Shown: piece after piece, positions 9,968 through 19,709 of the stretch
Layout of the letters: every line of letters starts with the position of its first letter
Numbering within the stretch: position 1 is the first letter of the stretch
From: Heloderma charlesbogerti
Lineage: Eukaryota; Chordata; Lepidosauria; Squamata; Helodermatidae
Assembly (NCBI GenBank): GCA_026122225.1
Contig: JANEZZ010001377.1
Location: forward strand, 1-64,000
Direction of reading: 5' to 3'
Length of the DNA stretch: 64,000 nt
The notes under the pieces: model-generated
What the model saw: only the letters and a program-made list of their open reading frames with translations
Told to the model about the DNA's origin: nothing
The model's database searches: none
Position numbers and translations under genes: made by a program

Positions 9968-12900
9968 ACAGCCTATGATTACCATAAATGGCATTTATCT
10001 GTGTGCTAAATAGCTACATTTGTGTGTGTGTTTGTGTGTGTTTAAAGAAAGTAATTTTCAGTAGGCTTAACTGCTGTATAACAGAAATGAAAATGAGTTC
10101 AGTAAACAACATTACCCAAAGTAATTATAGTTTGGGAGTGGTTATTTAATAAATAGAAATCCTAGAAATGTGTGGACTCTCCAGGAAATTATGAACAAAA
10201 CCAGTAGCTATATTCTCCAACCTTTTGATGATTTCAAAAGTTATCTTTGTCCGACAGACTCCAGACTGTTTTTCAAAGCTTCTGATATATAAAAATGGAA
10301 CAACAAAGACACCTGTCAGCTTTCATATAGTACATTTTACATACTTTTTGGACACAAGTCTCTGCAAAAGTAGCACCTTCAGTGTAGCCAGAAAGCATGG
10401 AGGTTCTTTTTCCCTTTTTAACCTTGGTTCTCCCTATATACTTCATTTGACAAGCTGATTCAATTTCGTATGGTTGTATATTAGCTCAGTAATCAGAGAA
10501 GACCTTGGAAATTCTATTTTTATCTTGGCTCCTCATCTCAGCAAAATCTGTCCCTCTTTCGTGGATGTTTTCCAAATGTATATGATGATTGTGGGCTAAT
10601 GGTGACTCATTCGTCCTTGCCTCTAACTTTTGAGGCATCACCCTGCAAAGCCCAAGACCATCATTAGGTTTCTGCATTCATTCTGTGTAAGTAAGCAGTT
10701 TCCTACTTCAACACCTATGGATCCAAAAGTCATATGATACGGAATTCAATTCTGCCATTTTAGTTGGGAGTACAAATACGTAAGAAACGGTCAAAATTAA
10801 GGTCATAATTCCACTATTTGGGTATTAAAAGCATAACAGAACCTTTGCAAGCTGTAGAACTAGACTGGCAGTACCCCAGATAAGAGTGAGGCCCTATTGT
10901 TGGTCAGTGTTACTGAACCAGTTGACAATTTTTTAAAAGTGTTAGTTTGGCAAGCTGATAATTATCATTTACTACCTTAGATGAAAAAGAAACGTGATAT
11001 TTCTGAGAAGTTTGAAGATTGTAAACAAAAGATTTGCATTTGAAATCTAGGTTATGCTGCCATTTTTTTTCTTACAAAAATGTTAATATTTCTTTCAGGG
11101 TAAACTCTTTGATTCTACAATAGCTGATGAAGCAACGTGGACACTAGGTAATACCTATGCTTAAACGAACGCTTGAGGCAATTTAGTTCCATTGTTGACT
11201 TTTGTTTGTTTCACCAGCAAGCTTTTTGTTTTATTAATGAAAATTACTTGCGGATTTGATCCCTCCCTGCAAGGACACAAGAGGATTCCCATGGGAGAGC
11301 CCTGTTTCTTCACTTGCACCCTCCAGATAGTCCAGGAGAAGGGAGTCTGTGCTTACCTCCCATATCCCTAAGCAGGTTTGGCGCTGTCACAGCCCCAGAG
11401 ATATTGTGGAGGAATTAAAATGGTGGTCATAGCCACAGCCAGTGCAAAGAATGCTGGTCCCAGCTGGCTGTAACCAACATTTTGGGTTGGCGGCAAGGTA
11501 GACAATTTTGGACCAGGATATTCAAAGGACTGCCTCCTACCATATGAACCTGCCCATAGCTTGCAGTCATCATTGGAGGCCCTGATACATGTCCCAACAC
11601 TTAGACGGGCTAGATTGGCAGGTTCTCAACAGGCCCTTTCATTAGCAGCACCCTGATTGTGGAACTCCCTTCCTAGGAAGGTGAGAATGGCTCCCCTCCT
11701 TGCTCTACTTTAGACAGGCAGTAAAGAGATCCTGTTCTGTCAGACTTTTAAAGATTTTGTTGCTCTTTAATATGAATGCCATTTGTAAACTTTATTGTTT
11801 GGGTTTTTCCCCTCTGTTCCTTCAGTTTTATGTGAAGTTTTAATGCTTTTATTGTGCATTACCCCAAACATAAATTAATTTTATAAATAAAATTAATAAA
11901 ATAGGCGGTGGGCCCTCTTGGGAGCTCAGTATGCTGTATTACACTTCCCCCACCCGTAATAATTATAACTGCTTGTGGGGAGACAACCTTCAATTTCTAT
12001 GTGTGTATGGGTGTAGATTCGTAGACTTTGTCCTATTTCTTTCATAGTTCCATTTAACCCTTTTACTGGTAACAAATGAGACCAAGATTGGCATGGTTTG
12101 AAATAACAAATTAAAAATGAAACTTTATTTACATGGTATAAGATGTTTCAATGCAGATTTGCGTTTTATGTAGTAAAAATAGTTTCAATTTTTTATTTAT
12201 TCCTTACCTACTCTACCCTTTCTAATAATAAGACATCAAAATAACAAATATACCTCCCTCCACCTCCCAGGGGAATCTAGCCACCCCAAAGCTAGAGCCC
12301 AGTGCCCTACCCCTACCCCTCAGAAAGCCAATCCCTATCTCACCTTCTAAAGAAAACCAAGTGCCTGTTATTCCCTCTCTCCCAACTGAAAAAGCAACAG
12401 CCGGTCAGGAGACACCATTTAAATCCGAACATTCTAACTCCCCTCTCCCACTTAGCTACCATAGCTTTTAGAAGAAAGGATATATTAGAATACATCAGAC
12501 ATCAGTCAAGCACATAAACGTTAAAATACACAATTCAACAAAACAAAATACCATTTTGTCGCAGTCAGCAACTGCTCAGTGGTGGAGACCTGGCCCTTGT
12601 ATACAGTCCTTGGACAAATGGCAGGTGCAGGCATTTTAAATTTGATGTGTTGGTAAAGCTAACGAAGGAGATGACTATCCTCCTTCCTCCACTCCAGATT
12701 CATTAAACATTCTTGAGTTCACAGAGTCAATTTTTATAAAAACCTGGAGTTTGTACGTCTCAAAATGTGTCTACCATTTTACAAGCTTCAATCACTAGGG
12801 ATTGTGTTCATGTGACAATAAAGCTCTGAATCAATGACAGCTATTTCACACAACCAAGCTGTCACATGATTGCTGCTGATATCTCAGTGATATGATGGGT

Positions 12901-14951
12901 CATTTAAATCCAAAAAGTACAGTCTGCCAGGATGAATATGGGAAGAACAAACAAAAAGTCACAAAAGGGAGGTTCATTCCTTCAGTGTTGTCTACATGAA
13001 TGAATGACTTTACTGAGTAAGTCTTCTGGCCATTTCAAACATAATAGAAAAAATGTTGAAAAGAAGACTTTACATGAAAATTAGTAACATTGCATTAAAA
13101 TTTAAAACATTACGTTGACATTAAAACATTACAATAAAAAGCACTAAGAGGAATTTTTAAAAACCTAGCGGGGGATAAAAACAGCAATAAATAAAGCCCA
13201 CACATTCATTTCAATCTTATCAGCCAGGTTGTCTACATAAATATTGCCTCTAATACTTGGAATAGCCTGTCCCAATGTGGTGTCCTCCAGATGTTTTGTA
13301 CTAAACCTCCTGTTATCCCTGATCATTGGGCACTGCTGGCGTGAGCTGATGGGAGTTGTCCAAAACATCTGGAGGGCACCATGTGGGGAAGACTAAGTTA
13401 GAGAGTCAGGTTTTCTTTGCTTGTTGGTCAAAATATAAGAAGGTTTAAATGGAAAAGAAGTTGTCCTCTGTGTGTCATAGGTAATTCTTTCCCTTCTCAC
13501 ACTTTTTTTTTTTTTTTGGTGAAGAGGACCAGAAACTAATACGAATTGTCTTGACGAAAACCAATCGAGATGCTGGAAACTGTTGGAGTTCTCTGCTGGA
13601 GAATGAGTATGCTGCAGATCCGTGGGTCCAGGACCAAATGCAGAGGAAGCTGACATTAGAAAGGTTACAAAGAGAGGCAAGTTCATGGACAAGAGTTCAT
13701 ATTTGTGCCCTTTATATATTTAAGCCAAAGTGTGTATGTTAAGAAAGCAGAGTATTGATGTTTAGCCAGAATATAACCACAGCATTTAAGTCAGGGGAGT
13801 TGAACCTCAGGTACGTGGGCCAAATCTAGCTAATTGCAGTAGCTAATACTGGGGATGGGGTGAGGGGCATTTTGAAGAGGAATTTATTATATATTTAGGG
13901 CATTTTTACCCCACTTTTCAGCCAAAAAAGGCTCCCAGAGTGGCTTACAAAGATGAATATTAAGACAGCCCCAGCCCTCAGGCTTACAATCTAAAAGACA
14001 ACACACAAAAGGAAAAGGGATTGAGAGGGAGGAGGGGAAGGAAAGCAAATCCATCGCTGACTGATGTATTGAGCTAGGTTGGTCTCCCCCGTGATGATGT
14101 TCTTCCCAGGAGGCAGGAGGTGCACTTCCCCCCCAATGGGCCTCAGTTCTCCAGCTGATGGATGAGGCCAGAGTCTGCAGTTGCAGGGAACTGTCAGTTG
14201 CAGGGAGACTTTCACCACATTGAGGCTGCAGTCCTATACACACGAGTACCTTGAATGAAACCTCATTGAACTCAGTGGAATGTGTTCTTGAGCAGAGGTG
14301 CATAGGATTCTGCTGTGAGTGACTGAAAATACAGGTTTTCAGATGGTGGCATCTACTAGAAATGTTAGTCTTCTGTCTGAGAAGTGTTGCTAGAGGAGAA
14401 CAATTTGTTTTTATAATTAGCTATTATGAAGAATAAAAATGGGAAAGGTTGAAAGAGAAAGAACAGTAGCATTTGATTGCTCCTCAAATCATCTTCATTG
14501 TTGGAAGTTCATTACTCTTAGTGTACCCCAACCTAGGGCCTTTCCTCAGCCTGGCTGGGGCATGTTGGGAGTTGTCCAACACATCTGGAGGGCACCAGAT
14601 TGGGAAGGCTGACTTAAATGATGTCATGAAGCCATTTCTGTTCTGCAGGTGCACAATAACCATTATCTTTTTTAATATAACGTATGATAAACGTTTGGAA
14701 ACTACTAATCTGCATATAAAGATATCTTAGGCTTGATTGCGCCAAAGACCATAGAACAGAATGGTGTGTACTCTGATACTTTGGAAAAGGCTTAGCCAAG
14801 ACTGAAAGTTAACTTGATAAACATGCTCCCAAACAGTATAAATGAAATCTTATTATCTGTTTTGCAGAACCCTGGATTTGACTTCAGTGGAGCAGAAATT
14901 TCTGGAAACTACAGCAAAGGAGGGCCGGACTTTTCTAGTCTTGAAAGATAG
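8111..14951 (+). CDS. NUDCD2: NUDCD2, NudC domain-containing protein 2 (4 exons)
   Basis: The exons 8111-8299, 11099-11147, 13525-13676 and 14868-14951 join in frame to 157 codons plus TAG, the same length as the human protein. The product is a small HSP90 co-chaperone that in mammals helps stabilise LIS1 and so supports dynein function and mitosis. The N-terminus MSAPFEERSGLVPCATPWGR is nearly identical to mammals. A CS/p23-like beta-sandwich spans roughly residues 14-105, with WYQTMEEVFVEV and TWTLEDQKLIRIVLTK strands. The tail has YAADPWVQDQMQRKLTLER and ends GGPDFSSLER. All phases match; the third intron has a GC donor. No damage is seen. The start is the only ATG giving the conserved N-terminus. 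Confidence 0.96.
8433..8569. repeat. Hairpin MITE family B, full copy in NUDCD2 intron 1
   Basis: GCGCAATCCTATGAATCT and CATCCGTAGGACTGCACGC are the ends. The inner arms GTCCTACAACTCCCAGCAT and ATGCTGGGAGTTGTAGGAC are exact inverted repeats around a CCAGCATAGCTAGCTGG centre. Confidence 0.85.
8830..9032 (+). repeat. tRNA-derived SINE, plus orientation, head degraded
   Basis: The body GTTAAAGGATCAGGTAGCCA, CCTGGAGAGCTGATGCCAGT and CTTGATATAAGGCAGCATCC is the same SINE seen in minus orientation at 5690. The tRNA-like head is mostly lost. Confidence 0.65.
9392..9420. repeat. CA microsatellite
   Basis: An imperfect CA dinucleotide run of about 29 bp with one TA interruption, in NUDCD2 intron 1. 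Confidence 0.9.
9783..9877. repeat. Hairpin MITE family B copy in NUDCD2 intron 1
   Basis: GGTGCAATCCTATGCATG and CATACATAGGATTGCAC end the copy. The core CCTACAACTCCCAGCATGCC is followed by CCAGCCAGCACAGC, after which much of the second arm is deleted. Confidence 0.8.
9930..9962. repeat. AC microsatellite
   Basis: About 16 uninterrupted AC units, likely polymorphic. A shorter TG tract follows at 10020-10042. Confidence 0.95.
10043..11098. other. End of NUDCD2 intron 1, no recognised element
   Basis: AT-rich sequence without a recognised repeat, exon or RNA gene up to the exon 2 acceptor. Confidence 0.45.
11099..11147 (+). CDS. NUDCD2: NUDCD2 exon 2
   Basis: This 49-base exon reads GKLFDSTIADEATWTL plus one base. 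It is flanked by the acceptor TTTCTTTCAG and donor GTAATA. It was found by the conserved peptide and is too short for an open-frame scan. Confidence 0.95.
11540..11900 (+). mobile_element. L2-type LINE 3' end fragment
   Basis: GTGGAACTCCCTTCCTAGGA reads as the end of an L2-like ORF2 (NSLPR-type peptide). It is followed by a T-rich 3'UTR and an AATTAATTTTATAAATAAAA tail typical of L2/CR1 group elements. It is in NUDCD2 intron 2 and strongly decayed. Confidence 0.5.
11901..13261. other. NUDCD2 intron 2 sequence, no recognised element
   Basis: AT-rich sequence with short A/T runs. No gene, named repeat or conserved exon was identified. Confidence 0.4.
13262..13393. repeat. Hairpin MITE family A copy
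   Basis: TGGTGTCCTCCAGATGTTTT is mirrored by AAAACATCTGGAGGGCACCA, with a TGATGGGAGTTGTCC inner arm. It lies about 130 bp before NUDCD2 exon 3. Confidence 0.8.
13525..13676 (+). CDS. NUDCD2: NUDCD2 exon 3, with a GC splice donor
   Basis: Encodes (E)DQKLIRIVLTKTNRDAG to LTLERLQRE. The acceptor is a long T tract followed by GGTGAAG. The only boundary that keeps the conserved protein is GAG followed by GCAAGT, a GC-AG intron start. Read-through would give a lizard-only tail ending at 13742. Confidence 0.93.
13881..14220 (-). mobile_element. LINE/SINE-like fragment (squamate dispersed repeat)
   Basis: The segment starts with GGGCATTTTTACCCCACTTT, like the A-rich tail end of the CORE-type SINEs on the minus strand. 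It continues with CTTACAATCTAAAAGACAAC, a phrase common in reptile repeats. I cannot name the family. Confidence 0.4.
14225..14312. repeat. Hairpin MITE family C copy
   Basis: GCAGTCCTATACACACGAGT at the left pairs loosely with GAGGTGCATAGGATTCTGC at the right; the stem centre is AACCTCATTGAACTCAGTGG. Confidence 0.7.
14520..14613. repeat. Hairpin MITE family A copy, internally deleted
   Basis: TACCCCAACCTAGGGCCTTT at the left, then GTTGTCCAACACATCTGGAG and GGCACCAGATTGGGAAGGCT at the right. One inner arm is missing. Confidence 0.7.
14868..14951 (+). CDS. NUDCD2: NUDCD2 exon 4 (coding part)
   Basis: The acceptor TCTGTTTTGCAG is followed by NPGFDFSGAEISGNYSKGG and PDFSSLER, then TAG at 14949-14951. 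This matches the conserved NUDCD2 C-terminus. Confidence 0.95.
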   Translation, partial: NPGFDFSGAEISGNYSKGGPDFSSLER

Positions 14952-15084
14952 CTGTGTGCTTTCAGCTGTATTTCCGTGAACTAAACAAAATATTATGAAG
15001 GAATATAGTGTGGCCAAAGAATTCAGCTGCAAGAATAGGCTTCAAAATGGCTTACTGCTTTTTCTGGGCAGCTTTAAACCACAA

Positions 15085-15131
15085 AATAAAGGCTTTTTAA
15101 AATTGTGCTAACACAGTAATGCAAAAATAAA
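15085..15131 (+). terminator. NUDCD2: NUDCD2 polyadenylation signals
   Basis: AATAAA occurs at 15085-15090 and 15126-15131, about 135 and 175 bases after the stop codon. A further AATAAA near 16226 could give a longer 3'UTR. Which is used cannot be told from sequence. Confidence 0.55.
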
Positions 15132-16560
15132 CACCTGACTTATAGATACAAATCAGTGCTTATTTGTACAATGACACTATCTACCAAGACTTAGAACACA
15201 TTTTCAACTGCTGTCATAAAAACCTGGTGTAAATGTAATTGCTCTTGGATGTGCGAACAATAAGTTGCTTTTTTAAAAAAACCCACAAGCAGTGTAATTC
15301 TTTGTGATGGTGGGGGATGCTACTCCTTAACTGGTTCTGGCTTTTGAGAGCAAACTGCTAGTGTGGCAAGTTAGTGAAATGGATTTTGAAATGACAGCCT
15401 TGTGTATTTTCAGATCTACTATGTTGTGGCATAAAGGACCTTTCTTTTGAAAGCTAAATAATGAAAAACAGATTTGCTATACTGTTGAGGCCTATATAGA
15501 AATATAATTGAACCAACTCAGTCAACCCAAGTTCAAGCACAGTATGGTTCATGTAGAAGGACCCTTAAATCCAGTAATGCTGGTGTAATGATTATCTCCT
15601 GTAGTTTTGTTCTAAATTTCAGTGTAAAACACTGAACCTAAATAGTCAAGAAATCAAGCTGTAGTCTTGGGCAAAGGGGTCTAGAACTAATCAATATCCT
15701 TGGCCTTTATCCCAGTCCAATCCTGTGGTTCCTTTTAAGCGAGTTGAAACTCCTGTATTGATCTCCTCTACACAAGTGGGGGTGGCTGGGTTCTGGATGG
15801 GATTCAAAGAACTACTTCAGGCACACCCAAGAGCTGTTTCACGCCCAGGGGGATTTCTGACTTTTGAACAGGCCCTCCCCATGCTACATAGCAAACTGTT
15901 TCTGAACACATGGAAGGGGTTTCAAACACCGTTAGCTATGCAGCTTCCCATGCAAGTGAGAAATACTGTTTTTAAAGTCCCCTTGGACAGGTGGAATCAG
16001 TTCTATGGTTTTACTTAACCCTGGCCTCTACAATCAAGTACGTAAAAATTTTGTTTTGACTTCAAAGAAATCTCAGTTACTCAGATCAGAGTATGTACTT
16101 CCTTTACAATTAGGAAATCGCCAGTTATAACTTCGTTGTAACACCTTCTAAAGGATGCTGAGCATGATCCTGTTTTGTTTGTAGCTTGGATTTCAGTTGT
16201 ATTTAGGTATGCACACAATGAACTGAATAAATTTTAATTGTAGTTCATCTGATTCACTCCCTAATCATGTATACTCTGTGTCTATAATTGTGTCTTTATG
16301 CTTAGGCACATTTACTTGCCTATGGGAAGTGAGGTAGTAATTTTCATGTTTGAGAAACTATTACACTTAAACTACCTCATCATTTGGTTTATACTATGCT
16401 TAAATTGTTCAGAGCCAAAACAGGGTTTTTACAGTCTCTTAAGAACTCAAAGCTATTACTTCAGCTATTAAGATGTCATGATACAGGACCTGCATTAGGC
16501 ACAAATTGATCAAACAAGCTGCCTCCAGAAGTTTAGTTTTATTTGTATGTGTATATTTAA
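15132..16560. other. NUDCD2 3' flank
   Basis: May include an extended NUDCD2 3'UTR up to the AATAAA near 16226. The part 15715-16015 has a 97-codon plus-strand frame with no recognisable protein. No known repeat was found. Confidence 0.35.
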
Positions 16561-16574
16561 ACACAGAGACGCAA

Positions 16575-16830
16575 AGAGCTGGTAAGGATGACATAGTGTG
16601 GCTCGTTGTGGGTTAACTTGCAATGAGCCACAGTGTTCATGGGCACCATTTTGCATATCCAACCCCGTGGGGGTTGCTGTGCAAACCTATGCTTGCTGGA
16701 TTCATGTGACATGACAAGCCCTGAGCGGGGGGTGGATATGCAAAATCGCAGCTGCATGCACCCCACAGCCTCATTGTGGACTGAATTAACATGGTGGGCT
16801 GTCATGTTGTGTGAAGCAGCCCAAAGCGTG
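16575..16830. repeat. Imperfect hairpin element
   Basis: ATTTTGCATATCCAACCCC near 16650 is matched in reverse by GGGGGTGGATATGCAAAAT near 16726, and outer parts around CACAGTG/CATTGTGG also pair. It looks like an old palindromic MITE of a family not seen elsewhere in the window. Confidence 0.5.
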
Positions 16831-17566
16831 CATCAAGCAAAAGAGAAGAGACTTCGAAATAAATGCAAGCTTTTCTCCCCTCAGGCACTGTATGTTTCCT
16901 AACCAGAGCTACAACACTGTGTCTCTGAAAAATAGAGGGGTTGGTCCTTGGGAGAAACATGACATGTTCATATACAGCCGGAAACAGGATTAGCCCAGCT
17001 CCAGAAGCAACATTATAGAAGGTGCACAGAAGCAACTCAAGACTATCCTGTGCACATTTACCAAATTGTTTATGCGCAAGCTGCAGTCTAGGTGACTAAG
17101 ATGTACAGCTTTCTGCCCTATATTGGCTGCTAAAGTAGTAATGTGATCCTCTAAACATGAGCAAACAGGATCCTGCTTGACTCTGGATAAGTGTGCTATT
17201 ATGCTTGCCTAGGGTAGCAAGAAACCAAGCACCAAACCTTAGGCCAGCCCCTTCAGTAAAGTGAGAACTAATACTCTTTTAGGGAATGCGAGATGACTGA
17301 AGAGCATGCCCACTCTTCTACCACTGTAGTGCAGAAAGTCAGAAGCTAGCTACAGGTCACAAGGGTAATCAAGATAAAACCAACTCTGTTTAAGTAGGGA
17401 ATGAGTACTGCTTTTAAGAAGTGAAGAATGGTATCAATCTACTTGAAGGCAGTATTATCTGGCAAACAGGAACTTGTGGAAGTTTCATGGGTACCAGGGG
17501 CATTAAGGCATATAAATGCTTTTTCCTAGCCATCTTTTATACTGAAGAGGAAATCTCCCTTACTGC

Positions 17567-17735
17567 TCAAAGCAGGGCTGCAGAACCTCAAGGCTGGGGC
17601 GTCCCAGATGACTACACCCCCTTTCCTTGGCCCCACCACTTTTCCCCCCCAACAGCCAAGGATTCCTGGCTTTTCCACATTCTAGAAGATGGAAATACCT
17701 TCCCTGAAGCTTAGTTACTGGCAGTAAGAGCTTTA
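17567..17735 (+). repeat. MITE family E fragment
   Basis: GGGCTGCAGAACCTCAAGGC starts it and AGTTACTGGCAGTAAGAGCT lies near its end. The same phrases occur in the fuller copy at 38078-38425. Confidence 0.65.
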
Positions 17736-17739
17736 AGAG

Positions 17740-18180
17740 AGCAATCCTATGTTTCCTGGACAGTGTCTGGGGGAGATAGGATTTTTCGGTTGCCCAGCTC
17801 TGAGCTCGTAGATAGTACTATGCGCTCGTAGCCCATAGCTGGGAAGCCATGCTTCCTGCCCCCTCCCCCTTGTAGCTAGGGCTGAGAGAGCGGCAGCAGC
17901 TGCCCCCCCATCTCTGCTCATAAGGGGGGGCATTCCTGAGGGTGGGGAAGGGAGAAGACAGTGGAAGGTGTTTTAGATAGCATTGTATGCAGTCTCCAAG
18001 CCTGTTCCTACCCCCTCCCCAAAGCTGTGCTTAGATGCCCAGAACTGGGCATCCAAGGCAAACTGCAGGGCAGCCAGAGCACGGAAGTCCGCTCCTCCGT
18101 GCTTCAGCCACCCTGCATTGGATAGGCGGTCACCTCAGACTTTAGAGGAAGGCAGAGGCGACCGTCTTCCTCAAAAGAAT
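17740..18180. other. Intergenic sequence between NUDCD2 and CCNG1
   Basis: GC-richer stretch with short C and G runs; no gene or named repeat recognised. Confidence 0.35.
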
Positions 18181-18185
18181 TGTGC

Positions 18186-18340
18186 CCCAAGTTGAAATAT
18201 GCTATTTTGGCCCCAACCATTTTGGTTTGGGCCTTGAGCCCTTTGCATTTGGCCCCATCCTCCACTGGAATGGAGCCCCTCAGCTTCTCTGGAAAGGACT
18301 GCAGATCTCGGGTTGAAAGAGGTTCCACAGCCTGGGCTTA
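18186..18340 (+). repeat. MITE family E fragment, right half
   Basis: CAAGTTGAAATATGCTATTT, TGGAATGGAGCCCCTCAGCT and GTTGAAAGAGGTTCCACAGC correspond to the right half of family E. Together with 17567-17735 it may be one copy split by later insertion. Confidence 0.6.
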
Positions 18341-18659
18341 AAGAATTACTTTGCTTTAGAGAGTGCTGTTACTGGATTCGACAGACTCATGCCGATCTTC
18401 CCACTCCTATCAGCACCCTTTAAATTACAATAGTACAGTAACGCTTGTGGCTCAACATACCATTTAAAAACAGAACTCGGCTCACACTGTGCAGTGGAGC
18501 ACCTCACTGATTTAACCCCACCGCCCCCGCATGCCTCTCCAATAAATGTACGCATTTCTACCAATGGTAGAGATGCCTTTTATTTAGGGAGCATGGCTGA
18601 CTCCCCCAGGCATGTTGCTGAAGGTATATATTTGCTTTAACCTTCAACACTCGTCATTT

Positions 18660-18662
<3 letters not shown>

Positions 18663-18725
<63 letters not shown>
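18663..18725. repeat. Compound TC/AC microsatellite
   Basis: A TC run of about 14 units is followed directly by an AC run of about 16 units. It produces a spurious long minus-strand open frame. Confidence 0.95.
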
Positions 18726-18728
<3 letters not shown>

Positions 18729-19009
18729 CCTTCCTTTCAAATCTCAGTACTTTAAACCCCTTTGCCCTTCTGTTTTTCCTCTGACCTTTAGAAGCACGAG
18801 TAACTGATAGTTGTACACACACTAGATTCTTCCCTACTCCTTTTGAAAGTATTAGTATAAGGACATAATGAAAGACTAGCTGTGGCATGTAGAAGCTAGT
18901 ATGATACAGATAGTGAAAAACTATCCTCACCCAAATGATCTCTACTTTTGGGCTCTTGGGAGTTCCTTGGATCAAATTCAGTAACACTGAAGTATTACAT
19001 CTCGTACAT

Positions 19010-19380
19010 AACACTAAGCTACGGTGGTGCTTGGTGAAATCTAGCTTGTAGTTGTCTGAACCCATCCCCACAACCAACAACCCAGACAGAGAACACATGC
19101 TTTGTGTTGGGAACTCTGGCTTCTTTAACCATGTCTTATATCTGAACCCAGAACTGTGGCTTATCCCTAGCTTGTTTGTGCTGCTGTCCGCACTGAAGCA
19201 GCCATCCAGCAAGAGCAGCCTGAAAATGAATCTGTTCTGAAAGCTGGGAAAATGGGTAGGAGAGAACCAAACCATAAGCCATAGTTTGCTTGCTAATAAA
19301 CCAATTCATGGCTAAAGCAACAAATCATGGCTAACATAGACCATGGCTTAGCATTACATGTGAACACAGCTAATGTGAGT
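19010..19380. repeat. Diverged palindromic element related to family D
   Basis: Phrases such as ACCAACAACCCAGACAGAGA, AACCATGTCTTATATCTGAA and CATGGCTTAGCATTACATGT resemble the hairpin at 30323-30580, but pairing between halves is poor. Confidence 0.4.
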
Positions 19381-19709
19381 TAAGACAATAACAATGGAAC
19401 TGCACATTACAAATGAATTAATTGTCCAAGACTGGGGAAGTGGCTTAAATCTGTGTTTCCTCAAGCAATCACTCAGTTGAGCTTTTATCTGCATTGGAGG
19501 AGAGAGGGGTACAGAAAGATTAGGTAAAGGCTGCTCTTCTGCTCAAATTGTGGCCACAGTAGCAGAAGGTCTGAATATACTTCCACCCACTTTAGATTAG
19601 TTTTCTAGGAAGGAATACAGTAGAAGCGTCTTACTCCAGTAGGGTATCTTACAATAAAGGTCTTTCCTTTAAGCTATCTGCAAGATGTGAGGCCAGTAAG
19701 TTAGCCTGT

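Noticed and set aside
18663..18725. CRISPR-like or regulatory repeat array
   Set aside because: It is a simple dinucleotide microsatellite; no spacer-repeat structure exists anywhere in the window.
18637..19275. 212-codon minus-strand open frame
   Set aside because: It runs through a TC/AC microsatellite that gives VCVCVC and RERERE strings and has no recognisable protein; it lies in the intergenic region by the CCNG1 3' end.
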